Source: Bacteroidota bacterium (lineage in GTDB: Bacteria; Bacteroidota; Ignavibacteria; Tepidaquicellales; Tepidaquicellaceae). From it: a stretch of 33,948 bases of DNA. The stretch lies in NCBI GenBank assembly GCA_018266895.1, contig JAFDZQ010000036.1, forward strand, positions 1-33,948, in the 5' to 3' direction. Positions 1 to 8,524 of the stretch are shown here, piece after piece. The translations under genes and the position numbers were made by a program. The notes beneath the pieces are model-generated. The model had not been told where the DNA came from. It saw only the letters and a program-made list of their open reading frames with translations, and did no database searches. Numbering within the stretch: the first letter of the stretch is position 1; the number at the start of each line of letters is the position of its first letter.

Positions 1-582
1 GAATCTCTGATCAGCGCTTCAGGGATTGGCATTTACGGAGATAAAAAGGATGAAATTGTTTCAGAAGAATCCGAAACAGGAACAGACTTTCTCGCTGATG
101 TATGCAAAGACTGGGAAAATGAAGCGCTCGCTGCTGCGGATCACGGAGTGAGGGTGGTTTGCATAAGAACAGGAATTGTCCTCGATAAAACTGAAGGCGC
201 GTTGCCAAAACTGCTTTTACCGTTTAAATTTTTCACAGGTACTTATCAGGGTAATGGCAGGCAATGGTTTTCATGGATACATATTGATGATATTGTAAAA
301 GCATATTTGTATGCAATCGAAAACAAAAATATATACGGACCTGTAAATGCTGTTTCACCTGAACCAGTCAGAAATAAAGAATTCTCTGAGAAGATCGCCG
401 GTTTTAAAAAAACTTTATTTATTCTGCCTGTACCCGGATTTATGATGAAACTTGCAGCAGGTGAGTTTTCCTGGAACCTGCTTACGGGTCAGAAAGTTTT
501 TCCGGATAAATTAATCAGAGAAGGTTTCAGATTCAAATTTCCTGATGTAAAATCAGCATTATCGGATTTACTGATAAAATAA
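1..582 (+). CDS. TIGR01777-family NAD(P)-binding epimerase, 3' part
   Basis: The reading frame is open from the first base to the stop at 580-582, giving 193 residues, so the gene begins upstream of the window and its N-terminal Rossmann nucleotide-binding half is missing. What is visible is typical of the TIGR01777 (SDR39U1/YfcH-like) branch of extended short-chain dehydrogenases: SASGIGIYGD near the cut end, carrying the SDR active-site Tyr, then GVRVVCIRTGIVL, then the family hallmark WFSWIHIDDIV at about residues 89-99. The substrate of this family is not firmly known, and it is usually called an NAD-dependent epimerase. Proteins of this family usually have about 300 residues, so roughly one third is outside. 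The next gene starts 2 bases after the stop, so the two are probably co-transcribed. An in-frame ATG at 148 is internal to the gene and should not be used as its start. Confidence 0.9.
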   Translation, partial: ESLISASGIGIYGDKKDEIVSEESETGTDFLADVCKDWENEALAAADHGVRVVCIRTGIVLDKTEGALPKLLLPFKFFTGTYQGNGRQWFSWIHIDDIVKAYLYAIENKNIYGPVNAVSPEPVRNKEFSEKIAGFKKTLFILPVPGFMMKLAAGEFSWNLLTGQKVFPDKLIREGFRFKFPDVKSALSDLLIK

Positions 583-584
583 GA

Positions 585-1598
585 ATGTCATATCTAAAAG
601 AAATAATCTTAAATTCATTTCAGGGGCTGATTTTCGGAAAAACAGGCTTGAGCATTGATTCAGTAAAAATGCTCAGAGCAGATGCCTCCGAAAGGAAAAT
701 ATACAGAATAAATGCCGGCGGGCATACATACATCGGCATTTATAATGAAAATCCAAAAGAGAACCTTGCTTTTATTAAATTCAGTGAGACATTTCTTGAA
801 CTCGGATTTAATGTTCCTGAAATTTTAGGATTCTCTGACGACAAACTGTTTTACATAGAAGAAGATCTCGGTGACCTGACTTTGAAAGCAGCTGTGTCAG
901 TTACTGATCCCGTAAATAAACTAACACTTTATAAAAAAGCTTTGTCGGATCTGATAAAGTTTCAGATAATCCCGGGCAATAAAATAGATTATTCTTTTTG
1001 CTATCAAACGGAATTGTTCGATGAATCGGTGCTTAGAGATGATTTCAATAAATTCAGAAATTATTTTCTGAAGAAATTTTATACCGGATTTAATGGGGAT
1101 AATCTTATTGAACGAATAACAGTGTTTTGTTCAGATATAATCAGAAACTCTTCGAATGACTTTTTTCTATACCGTGATTTTCAGCCGAGAAATATAATGA
1201 TAAAAGATCAGAAGTTTTATTACATCGATTATCAGTCGGGAAGGAAAGGACCTTTGCTTTATGATCTGGTTTCTTTTCTTTACTCCGGAAGTGCAGATTT
1301 AAATATAGAAGAAAGAAAACTTCTGGAGTCATATTACGAAGAAAATCTTAAAAATTTTATCAATTATGATGATCACAAATTCAGGAAAGATTTTTATAAT
1401 TTTGCATTTATAAGATTACTGCAGGTACTGGGAAGTTATTCATATATTTACGAAAAAAGGACTGACGAGAAAATGATTGAAAAAATAAAACAGGGTCTTT
1501 TAAAACTCAATGAACTTCGGGATTTTCTGGAAAACAAAGATATGAAAAATTTCATAAGTGATATTACTGCACAAGGATCAGAGTTTATTCGTATCTGA
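585..1598 (+). CDS. AmgK-like phosphotransferase (APH fold, COG3178 type)
   Basis: A 337-residue protein with the aminoglycoside-phosphotransferase/choline-kinase fold. The catalytic loop reads YRDFQPRNIM (Asp198, Asn203), and the metal-binding segment YIDYQ (Asp215) follows about 14 residues later, then GPLLYDLVSFL. The N-terminal ERKIYRI corresponds to the conserved strand after the nucleotide loop. This spacing and the RDFQ/IDYQ pattern fit COG3178, whose characterised member AmgK phosphorylates the anomeric carbon of MurNAc/GlcNAc in peptidoglycan recycling. It does not look like an antibiotic-resistance kinase. No signal peptide is seen, so it is cytosolic. It lies 2 bases behind the epimerase gene. 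Its 3' end overlaps the end of the convergent permease gene by 14 bases (1585-1598), so no separate terminator is possible there. The exact substrate is an inference, and no MurU-like partner is in the window. Confidence 0.78.
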   Translation: MSYLKEIILNSFQGLIFGKTGLSIDSVKMLRADASERKIYRINAGGHTYIGIYNENPKENLAFIKFSETFLELGFNVPEILGFSDDKLFYIEEDLGDLTLKAAVSVTDPVNKLTLYKKALSDLIKFQIIPGNKIDYSFCYQTELFDESVLRDDFNKFRNYFLKKFYTGFNGDNLIERITVFCSDIIRNSSNDFFLYRDFQPRNIMIKDQKFYYIDYQSGRKGPLLYDLVSFLYSGSADLNIEERKLLESYYEENLKNFINYDDHKFRKDFYNFAFIRLLQVLGSYSYIYEKRTDEKMIEKIKQGLLKLNELRDFLENKDMKNFISDITAQGSEFIRI

Positions 1599-2817
1599 GA
1601 GCGTCAATGGTATTAAGCTTTGCAGCTTTGTACGCAGGATAAACTCCGAAAATAATTCCTACAACCGAACAGACTAAAAGACCAATTATTACCCAGTCAT
1701 AAGGTATTACAACAGGACTGCTGAGATAAATACCGAGAAGATTTCCGGTTATTAGTCCGAGCAAAATTCCGATAAGACCGCCGAGTTCACAGAGAATAAC
1801 AGCTTCAATTAAAAACTGAGTAAGTATGCTTCTGTTATTTGCGCCAACGGCTTTTCTGATTCCGATTTCTTTGGTCCTCTCGGTTACAGAAACAAGCATA
1901 ATGTTCATGATCCCGATCCCGGCTGCAAGCATTGCAATAAAAGAAATGAAACCGGCACCGTATTTGAAATATTTAGTAAAACTGTTTACCTGACCTATTA
2001 AAGATTCATTTGAAAAAATTTCAAAACTATCCTCGGCTCCGGGTTTGTCTTTCCTGATCGATCTCATTACACTTACAACGTTTTCAACAGTTTCATTATA
2101 AGTATCCTTTGAAGGTGCCTGGATCGCAATGTTTATAGATCTGTTATTCTTACCGTAAATCTGCTGCATTGTCGTGATAGGGAGTAAAGCGAAATTGTCA
2201 TTGCTCTGTCCGAATCCCTCTCCTTTTTTTTCAAATACTCCGATGATCTGAAATTCATTATTTTCAATAGTAATATATTTCCCGATCGGATCTGTATTCG
2301 GGAAAAGTTTGTCAACCACATCCATGCCTATTACGGTAACTCTGTTGTTGTTTAATAAATCAGTTTCAGAAAAGAACCTACCGAACTGGACATTTCTGTT
2401 ATTGCACTCAAGATACTCGGGTGTTACGCCTCCGACTGTATGATTGGGATTTGTAGAATACTTTGAGTTCTTAATGGTCTTTCCGCCGATATAATCTTCA
2501 AGAGAAATATACTTGTACATAGTAGATTTTTCCATCAGACGTAATCCCTGTTCATATGTAATATCCGGTCTGTTTCTGTATTTACTCTGCCTTCCCGGAC
2601 CTCCGATCTGAATGGAAGGGAACTTCTGTATCTGAAATGTATTACTGCCTAATTCACTGAGACCGCCTTCAATTCCTGCCTGCAGTGCGTTTAACAATGT
2701 CATTATTGCGATTATGGAAAATACACCAATGACAATACCTGACAATGTAAGCGCCGCACGCAGTTTGTTGGCTCTGAGTGTGCTTAATGCAATTTTTATT
2801 AGTTCAGTAAAATTCAT
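1585..2817 (-). CDS. MacB-type ABC transporter permease (subunit B)
   Basis: A 410-residue inner-membrane permease with the MacB/FtsX four-helix plan. One membrane helix lies at about residues 22-45, followed by a large periplasmic domain (about 50-280, MacB_PCD type) and three helices at about 286-310, 333-362 and 374-397. The cytosolic coupling segment VTERTKEIGIRKAVGA (311-326) is the family signature that contacts the ATPase. It is the last gene of the tolC-to-permease operon read leftwards, 9 bases after the other permease. Unlike canonical MacB it carries no fused ATPase domain, which is encoded separately at 4066-4815. Together with its neighbour it probably forms a heterodimeric mechanotransmission pump moving a substrate from the periplasm through TolC. 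The substrate is unknown; lipids, peptides and macrolides are all handled by relatives. Confidence 0.93.
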   Translation of the reverse strand: MNFTELIKIALSTLRANKLRAALTLSGIVIGVFSIIAIMTLLNALQAGIEGGLSELGSNTFQIQKFPSIQIGGPGRQSKYRNRPDITYEQGLRLMEKSTMYKYISLEDYIGGKTIKNSKYSTNPNHTVGGVTPEYLECNNRNVQFGRFFSETDLLNNNRVTVIGMDVVDKLFPNTDPIGKYITIENNEFQIIGVFEKKGEGFGQSNDNFALLPITTMQQIYGKNNRSINIAIQAPSKDTYNETVENVVSVMRSIRKDKPGAEDSFEIFSNESLIGQVNSFTKYFKYGAGFISFIAMLAAGIGIMNIMLVSVTERTKEIGIRKAVGANNRSILTQFLIEAVILCELGGLIGILLGLITGNLLGIYLSSPVVIPYDWVIIGLLVCSVVGIIFGVYPAYKAAKLNTIDALRYE

Positions 2818-2826
2818 AAGGTGATT

Positions 2827-4053
2827 TTATTCATATCTTAAAGATTCGACCGGATCCATCTTTGATGCATTATAAGCCGGGAAGAATCCCGCCATTACTC
2901 CGAAAATCAGCGATACAAAAAGTCCGAGTATAATTACCCATAAAGGCATTGCTGTGGGAAGGACATAGGCATTTATTATAAGACTTATCGGAAAAGATAT
3001 CATTATGCCTATCAGTCCGCCCAATAGACAGATTGTACAGGATTCGATCAGGAACTGATACAATATCGTTCTTCTCTTTGCTCCTATTGCTTTTCTGATT
3101 CCAATTTCCTTTGTCCTCTCTTTCACAGATACAAACATTATGTTAGCAATTCCTACGGAGCCGACAATCAAAGATAAAGAAGTTATTAGCGTCCCTATAA
3201 TTTTTATAAGAGAAGTAAGGCTTTCGAAAGTTGTTTTGAATGCTTCCTGCTGATTTACTCCAAAATCATTTTTGTCACCGATGGGAATTTTTCTTGCTTT
3301 CCTCATAATTGAAGTAACTTCTTCTTTAGTCTCGTCAACATTTTTCACATCACCTGCTTTGATATTTATGGATAAACTCCTTTTCCCGCCGTACAATCGA
3401 AAGAATCTTTCTATTGGTATGATGATTCTGTTATCCAGACTGAAGAGACCCAGAAGACTTCCTTGTTTTTCAACAACCCCTATAATTCTGAATGAATACG
3501 ACCCGACTTTGATTGTTTTTCCGATCGGATCAGTATTTTCAAAAAATGCATTTTTGATATCTGTACCAATTACGCAAACTGGATATCCTCCGTCAGATTC
3601 CTTTCTTGTAATGAATCTTCCGTCTTCCATATTTGATCCGAAAGTAAGCTGGTATTCGTCAGTAGTTCCTACAACAAAAACATTCTCAAGCACGAGGTCA
3701 TTATATTTTATAACTTTATTTGTGCCTACTGACGGACACATTACAACTGCAGTCTGAGAATTCTTCTTTAAAAAATCATACTGTGCCATTGTCAGGTCTT
3801 TTCTGTTCCTGTAAAATGACCAGTCTTCCTTCCCGAACCATTCAAATTTCTGTACATATAATACATCAGCTCCTACGGAAGAAATACTTTTTTCAAATGC
3901 CCTGTTGATTCCTTCTATTGCAGTCTGCATAAGTGTTACGGAAGTAATTCCGATAACAATACCGAGAGTAGCAAGGAAAGACCGTAGCTTATTTGCCGTA
4001 ATAGCTTTGTATGAGATGAGCAGGTTTTCTTTAATTTCGAGAAGAAAATTCAT
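2827..4053 (-). CDS. MacB-type ABC transporter permease (subunit A)
   Basis: A 408-residue paralogue of the downstream permease with the same architecture: an N-terminal helix near residues 24-43, a periplasmic domain up to about 280, and three C-terminal helices. It carries the coupling motif VKERTKEIGIRKAIGA just after its second helix, and ends LRYE like its partner. The two are clearly divergent in the periplasmic domain, where substrate and adaptor contacts are made, so they look like specialised halves of a heterodimer and not a recent duplication. It starts 12 bases downstream of the ATPase gene. The shared C-terminal PAYKAAK/PAYNASK segment and LRYE ending support common ancestry. Substrate unknown. 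Confidence 0.93.
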   Translation of the reverse strand: MNFLLEIKENLLISYKAITANKLRSFLATLGIVIGITSVTLMQTAIEGINRAFEKSISSVGADVLYVQKFEWFGKEDWSFYRNRKDLTMAQYDFLKKNSQTAVVMCPSVGTNKVIKYNDLVLENVFVVGTTDEYQLTFGSNMEDGRFITRKESDGGYPVCVIGTDIKNAFFENTDPIGKTIKVGSYSFRIIGVVEKQGSLLGLFSLDNRIIIPIERFFRLYGGKRSLSINIKAGDVKNVDETKEEVTSIMRKARKIPIGDKNDFGVNQQEAFKTTFESLTSLIKIIGTLITSLSLIVGSVGIANIMFVSVKERTKEIGIRKAIGAKRRTILYQFLIESCTICLLGGLIGIMISFPISLIINAYVLPTAMPLWVIILGLFVSLIFGVMAGFFPAYNASKMDPVESLRYE

Positions 4054-4065
4054 TCGGTTTTAAAA

Positions 4066-4815
4066 TTATAATAAAATTTCACTTTTCTGTCTGATTTTTG
4101 ATCCTTTTTCACTTAGTGTATCACTTTCAATTAGACCATCCCTTATTTTAATCACTCTGTGAGCATGATGTGCAATGTCTTCTTCATGTGTTACAATAAT
4201 AATCGTATTGCCCTTCCTGTTCAATTCTTCCAGAAGACCCATTATTTCTTCTCCGGTTTTTGAATCAAGATTTCCCGTCGGTTCATCGGCAAGAATTATT
4301 GAAGGCTTGTTTACAAGCGCTCTTGCAATGGCCACCCTCTGCCTCTGACCGCCTGATAACTCATTCGGCTTATGTTTCATTCTGTCCGATAGCCCGACAT
4401 TGAATAATGCTTCTTCAGCTCTTTCTATTCTGTCAGCTTTTGAAATTCCCCTGTAAATTAACGGCAGCTCGACATTATGCAAAGCATCACTTCTTGCAAG
4501 CAGGTTAAAGGTCTGAAATACAAAACCGATCTCAATATTTCTAATCTCGGCAAGTTCGTCGTCATCCATTTCACTTACATTTTTACCGTTAAGGTGGTAT
4601 TCACCGGAAGTCGGTGAATCAAGGCATCCTATGATATTCATTAACGTGGATTTACCGGAACCTGAAGGTCCCATAATGGCAACATAATCATTCTTATAAA
4701 TATTAGTGGTAATACCATTTAATGCATACAATTCCTCAGTACCCATTATATACAGTTTTACAATTTCCTTAAGTTCGATAAGTATTTTTTTTTCTTCCGG
4801 GGAGTTATTTTCCAT
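4066..4815 (-). CDS. MacB/LolD-type ABC transporter ATPase
   Basis: A 249-residue soluble ATP-binding subunit. It has Walker [10 protein letters not shown] (49-57), Q-loop Gln101, ABC signature LSGGQ (153-157), Walker B IILADE (173-178) with catalytic Glu178, the DEPTGNLD D-loop, and switch His210. The sequence and length match the MacB/LolD branch, which powers FtsX-fold permeases and does not pump through the membrane by alternating access. It lies between the adaptor gene upstream (27-base gap) and the two permease genes downstream, so it most likely serves both permeases as a homodimer on the cytosolic face. The C-terminal tail after about residue 235 is polar and not conserved. Confidence 0.95.
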   Translation of the reverse strand: MENNSPEEKKILIELKEIVKLYIMGTEELYALNGITTNIYKNDYVAIMGPSGSGKSTLMNIIGCLDSPTSGEYHLNGKNVSEMDDDELAEIRNIEIGFVFQTFNLLARSDALHNVELPLIYRGISKADRIERAEEALFNVGLSDRMKHKPNELSGGQRQRVAIARALVNKPSIILADEPTGNLDSKTGEEIMGLLEELNRKGNTIIIVTHEEDIAHHAHRVIKIRDGLIESDTLSEKGSKIRQKSEILL

Positions 4816-4842
4816 CAGTCTTTAGTATTACTTTTTTTAATT

Positions 4843-6198
4843 TTAATTGCCGTCATCAGTTTTGAAATTCTTTTTCTTGATTTCGTTATCAACTTTAACT
4901 TTTGAGCCGTCTTCAAGTTCTTTGTTAATTGCTTTGAATGTTCCTTTTACGACTTCCTGATCTTCCTTAACTCCTTCAGTAACTTCAATGTAAGAATCAT
5001 CGCTAATTCCGGTTTTTATTTCTGTCTTTTTGGCAGAGTTATTGTCAATAATAAATACAACTTCTTTAGGTTTGATTTTTTTTGACTGCTTTTCTTCTGA
5101 TTCTCTTTTCAGATTTTCATTATCAGAACCTTCAGACATTCCGTTACCTTTAAACTCTTCTCTGGTCGTAACAGACTGTATCGGAACAGAAAGAACATTC
5201 ATCTTTTTTTCCACTTCAATATCAACAGTACAGCTCATTCCCGGTCTTAGTTCGACATCATTGTTAATTACTCTTATTTTTACAACGAAATTCACAACCT
5301 CATCCTGCGTACCGATTCCTTTGGATTTAGCCGTATTGGCGATTTCATAAACATATCCCGTAAAGATCTTATCAGGAAAGGCATCTATCTGAATTTTTGC
5401 AGTATCACCGATATTTACAAGCGTTACATCAGTCTCACCAACCTCAACCTGGCATTCCATTTTAGAAAGATCTGATATAGTCATTATCTGAGATCCCTGA
5501 TTTGAAATCGTACCAAGTACTTTTTCACCTGTTTCATTATTCAGCTGAGTAACTGTTCCGTTTATCGGAGAATAAATTGTCGTTTTGGAAATATCATATT
5601 TAATTTTAGACATCCCTGTCCTCTGCTGGTTTATCTGAGCGGAGTTTGTATTTATCTGTGCCAGGGTCTGATCATAATTCAGCTGTGCATTATCAAGGTC
5701 GCTCTGTGAAGCAAGACCCTTATTGTAGAGTTCTTTAATACGCTGAAGCTCAAGTTCAAACTTTCTGAGATTGACTTCACTGGTTTTTAAATTACTTTCA
5801 GCCACTTTTATTGCGGCATTTTGTTCAAGCAGCTGCGGTGCGAAAGCATCCTGTTTAATTTTTACAAGCAGATCACCCTTGTTTACTTCATCACCTTCCT
5901 TAAATGGAAGAGAAACTATTTCTCCGCTTATTTCAGCGCTGATATTGACTTCTGTTTCCGATTGTATCTTGCCGGTTGCAGTTACGATCTGCGTAATGTT
6001 TCTTGTCTTGATCTTTTCAGTCTGAACTGTAATGAGATTTTCCTTTTTACTGGAGATCACTACAGCTATTACAATAATTGCAGCAAGGAGCAATCCTAAT
6101 ATCCACAAAAGTTTTTTTCTGCTTTTCTTTTTCTTCTTTTTCATATTCACCGGAGACTGGACCGATGGAGTTTGTAATGGAGTACTGGTTTCCGACAT
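4843..6198 (-). CDS. Periplasmic adaptor subunit (MacA/HlyD-like membrane fusion protein)
   Basis: A 451-residue adaptor. The N-terminus is cytosolic, with a run of six lysines (20-25) and further basic residues just before a single membrane helix (about 30-49). After it come a biotinyl-lipoyl half (ISAEISGEIVSLPFKEGDEV), a long alpha-helical hairpin (about 110-205), the return half (TIYSPINGTVTQLN), then beta-barrel and membrane-proximal domains. This is the MacA order; it links the inner-membrane permeases to TolC. A charged low-complexity insert (about 343-378, rich in Glu, Lys and Ser) interrupts the membrane-proximal part and is unusual for the family. It is the second gene of the operon, 35 bases after the tolC-like gene. 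Confidence 0.93.
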   Translation of the reverse strand: MSETSTPLQTPSVQSPVNMKKKKKKSRKKLLWILGLLLAAIIVIAVVISSKKENLITVQTEKIKTRNITQIVTATGKIQSETEVNISAEISGEIVSLPFKEGDEVNKGDLLVKIKQDAFAPQLLEQNAAIKVAESNLKTSEVNLRKFELELQRIKELYNKGLASQSDLDNAQLNYDQTLAQINTNSAQINQQRTGMSKIKYDISKTTIYSPINGTVTQLNNETGEKVLGTISNQGSQIMTISDLSKMECQVEVGETDVTLVNIGDTAKIQIDAFPDKIFTGYVYEIANTAKSKGIGTQDEVVNFVVKIRVINNDVELRPGMSCTVDIEVEKKMNVLSVPIQSVTTREEFKGNGMSEGSDNENLKRESEEKQSKKIKPKEVVFIIDNNSAKKTEIKTGISDDSYIEVTEGVKEDQEVVKGTFKAINKELEDGSKVKVDNEIKKKNFKTDDGN

Positions 6199-6233
6199 TG
6201 TTATTTAAATTTTTATTTTAATTAATACTGTTT

Positions 6234-7577
6234 TCAGTAACTCAGATCGCCTGTATAATATATAAGTTTTCTTTCAGCAAGCAAAAAATCATAGTAAGCG
6301 TTGATCCTGTCGATTTTAAGAGTATTCAGTTTTGTACTTGCAGTCTGAACATCTATTAAAGTCCCCACGCCGACCCTGTAGTTTTCTTCAGATAAAAGTT
6401 TATCCTGTTCGGCTGAGATAATATTGCGGTTGAGTATTTCTATTTGTTTTTTAGCTGTCTGAAGATCAAGATAAGATTTTCTTATCTCGCTTCGGATCTG
6501 CTGCTGCAGCTGCGCCAGCAAATCCCTCTTTTGCTTTATATTAATTTCAGTTGTCTGTCTTTTTGTGTCAAGTTTAAAACCCTGAAAAATTGAATAGCTT
6601 AACTGTAAGCCGAAAGAAAATGTTCTTGAATCTGTAATATCACCTATTTTGGAAGAATTAAGATTATAATTTGAAAATGCGGATATTGTTGGAAAATAAA
6701 GATTCTTGTTGTCAATATTCAGCTGAACCTGGTTAATTTTTATGTCCTGAAGAGAAGATTTGTAATCATATCTTTTTTCAAGCGCTCTGTTCAGCAGTAC
6801 TTCTGTGTTTGAGTTTCTGTCCAGAATTGTCTGCAGATCGGATTCAGTCAGATTTATGTCTACACTGCTTTCGGAAATATTGAAATCCCTGTTCATATCG
6901 TCATTCATTGCAAATAACAGGTCAACTTTGCTTTTATTGAGTTCATTTATTGACCTTTCGGTTGCAAGCTCATTCTGAGCAACCTGTACATCCTGCTTAT
7001 AAACATCAGCAATAGTTCTTTTTCCAACATTCATAAATTCCTTTATTCTGTCAAGCTGTATCTGCGAATCTTTCAGGTTGTCCTTGTTTGCCAGCACTAT
7101 TTTATCTTTTTTCAGCAGGTCAAAGTATGCTGCAGTTACTCTGAAAATAATATCATACTTTTCTTTATCAAGACTTATGATTGCGGCAGTTTCATTTTCC
7201 CTGGATAAATCAATCTGTTCGTAATTTGAAAATCCATTGAATAATACGACCTGTGAATTCAATCCCAATCCGAAATTACTTAACCATGTGTTCTGCTTGG
7301 AAAGAGTAATCGGTACTCCGTTCTCAAATCTGGTTGATCCTTCGGAAAATGTATTGTTCCTGCTCCAGGAAGCGCTTAAACTCAGAGACGGAAACAAATT
7401 GCCTCTTGATGTTTTTGTCGAAAGCTTTTGTATTTCCAGTGATTTCTCAAGAGTCGAAACTGTATTATTGTTTCTGATCGCAGTTCTGATAGCAGTATTC
7501 AGATCTAATGTCTCCTGAGCGTTTCCGTAAATTGCATTTGATAAGATAAAGAGAGAAAGGGTGATGATTTTTTTCAT
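6234..7577 (-). CDS. TolC-family outer-membrane efflux protein
   Basis: A 447-residue outer-membrane channel with a clear signal peptide (MKKIITLSLFILSNAIYG, cleaved near residue 20, after NAQ). Two homologous helical-hairpin halves are visible, each ending in long amphipathic helices rich in Gln, Glu, Lys and Leu. The second half contains FGLQLSYSIFQGFKLD, the usual beta-strand/turn segment of TolC, and then a helix ending in a YRVGVGTLIDVQTA segment, another family hallmark. It is the first gene of a five-gene efflux operon running left to 1585, so the whole TolC-adaptor-ABC pump is encoded as one unit. Its promoter must lie in the 7578-8116 gap, where a direct repeat near 7606-7622 may be an operator. 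Confidence 0.93.
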   Translation of the reverse strand: MKKIITLSLFILSNAIYGNAQETLDLNTAIRTAIRNNNTVSTLEKSLEIQKLSTKTSRGNLFPSLSLSASWSRNNTFSEGSTRFENGVPITLSKQNTWLSNFGLGLNSQVVLFNGFSNYEQIDLSRENETAAIISLDKEKYDIIFRVTAAYFDLLKKDKIVLANKDNLKDSQIQLDRIKEFMNVGKRTIADVYKQDVQVAQNELATERSINELNKSKVDLLFAMNDDMNRDFNISESSVDINLTESDLQTILDRNSNTEVLLNRALEKRYDYKSSLQDIKINQVQLNIDNKNLYFPTISAFSNYNLNSSKIGDITDSRTFSFGLQLSYSIFQGFKLDTKRQTTEINIKQKRDLLAQLQQQIRSEIRKSYLDLQTAKKQIEILNRNIISAEQDKLLSEENYRVGVGTLIDVQTASTKLNTLKIDRINAYYDFLLAERKLIYYTGDLSY

Positions 7578-8116
7578 TAATTTTTTTCCGGTTTAGTATC
7601 AGTTTTTGTTAACGGTTGTTAAAATAATAAGTTTCAGGAACAAGATATATGTTAAAATAAATATTGTAAGTAAAATTCAAAACCAATCGGCAATATTTCT
7701 TCCTTCAATAAGTTATGACTGAATTACGGTAATCAGGTTTCAGAAATAAATTTGAAAAATGTAATTTTTCTTTACAAATATATGAAAAAATAAACTGTCA
7801 TTGTGTAAATATATGTAACTCAGGCATAATGTTCTTTCTTTGTGAAAGGTAATTCGCATTATGCAGCACAAATTAATGAATTGTGCACTTCGTAAATATT
7901 TGAACCGGCTCCCTGAATAGTCCTTCCCCGGGATTACCCTTGAAATAATTTTCAGCGGAGTAAAGGACAATTCATATCCGTGCAAAATTTTCAATCTGAA
8001 ATTTTAAATTAGTTTTATACTAAACATTTTGATCTGATGTTAGAATAATTTTAACGTTCGGTTTTTAGTGCATTTTAATATTGCGTTTTAAAAATTATTT
8101 TTGCCTAAAAAACATT
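7578..8116. other. 539-base intergenic region between divergent units, with inverted repeats
   Basis: This gap must hold the promoters of the leftward efflux operon and the rightward queD pair. Its central part (7824-7968) contains three nested or adjacent inverted repeats: GCATAATG at 7824-7831 with CATTATGC at 7857-7864; GCACAA at 7866-7871 with TTGTGC at 7881-7886; and GTCCTT at 7920-7925 with AAGGAC at 7963-7968. A minus-strand frame of 84 codons (7740-7994) is open here but has no ribosome site and a composition unlike its neighbours (many Ile, Cys, Phe and His), so I treat it as non-coding. The segment may be a dispersed intergenic repeat or an untranslated structured RNA; nothing identifies it. 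Confidence 0.5.
7606..7622 (-). promoter_or_regulatory. Possible operator: TTAACAA direct repeat upstream of tolC-like gene
   Basis: Read on the minus strand the sequence is TTAACAA-CCG-TTAACAA, two identical 7-base units repeating every 10 bases, that is one helical turn. It ends about 29 bases upstream of the start codon of the efflux operon. Ten-base direct repeats are the usual layout for dimeric response regulators of the OmpR type. No regulator gene lies beside it, so the identity of the binding protein is unknown and the site could be fortuitous in AT-rich DNA. Confidence 0.3.
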
Positions 8117-8524
8117 ATGATCTACATCACCCGCAAGGAACACTTTTCATCATCGCACAAATTAGAAAACAAGGGATTGTCTCAGGAAAAAAACGAAGAG
8201 ATATTCGGAAAATGCAACAACTTCCACGGACATAATTATTACATCGAAGTAACTCTTGCCGGCACTCCCGATTCACAAAGCAATTATGTTATGGATCTCA
8301 AGCTTTTGAAAAAAATAATAGGCGAGGAGATCCTGGACAAAGTTGATCATAAATTTCTGAACGAAACGGATATGTTTAAGGGAATTATTCCCACTACTGA
8401 AAACATGGCTGTGATCTTCTGGAATGTCCTTGCCGATAAGGTGAAAAGAGAAAATGTAAAACTGTATTCAATAAAGCTTTATGAGACGGAAAAAAATTAT
8501 GTAGAATACAGAGGGGAAATTTGA
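8117..8524 (+). CDS. 6-pyruvoyl-tetrahydropterin synthase / QueD family protein
   Basis: A 135-residue member of the PTPS/QueD family, which acts on dihydroneopterin triphosphate. QueD makes 6-carboxytetrahydropterin for queuosine and PTPS makes 6-pyruvoyl-tetrahydropterin. The zinc ligands are visible as His14 (SSSHKL) and His37/His39 (NNFHGHNYY), with the catalytic Cys33 in GKCNN. The PTTEN segment and the C-terminal LYETEKNYVEY carry the conserved substrate-binding Glu residues. I chose the ATG at 8117 because the protein then begins MIYITRKEHFSSSH, as relatives do. A frame extension to a TTG at 8081 adds 12 residues without similarity to the family. No other queuosine or pterin gene is in the window, so the product cannot be decided; QueD is the more common role in bacteria. 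The stop overlaps the next start. Confidence 0.9.
   Translation: MIYITRKEHFSSSHKLENKGLSQEKNEEIFGKCNNFHGHNYYIEVTLAGTPDSQSNYVMDLKLLKKIIGEEILDKVDHKFLNETDMFKGIIPTTENMAVIFWNVLADKVKRENVKLYSIKLYETEKNYVEYRGEI
8511..8523 (+). promoter_or_regulatory. Ribosome site and TTG start coupled to the preceding stop
   Basis: GAGGGG lies at 8511-8516, five bases before a TTG start at 8521, and the TTG overlaps the TGA stop of the upstream gene (TTGA, 8521-8524). The strong ribosome site and overlap decide the non-ATG start and indicate translational coupling. Confidence 0.75.

Noticed and set aside
585..1598. Aminoglycoside resistance kinase
   Set aside because: The RDFQ/IDYQ motifs and overall pattern fit COG3178 sugar kinases; there is no mobile context.
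3272..3757. A 161-codon plus-strand frame inside the permease gene
   Set aside because: Antisense shadow of a clear MacB-type permease; no ribosome site, no recognisable motif.
7740..7994. An 84-codon minus-strand frame in the intergenic gap
   Set aside because: No ribosome site, atypical composition, and it overlaps inverted repeats; kept as a non-coding observation.
8081..8116. TTG start 12 codons upstream for the QueD-family gene
   Set aside because: The added residues have no family similarity; the ATG at 8117 gives the normal N-terminus.
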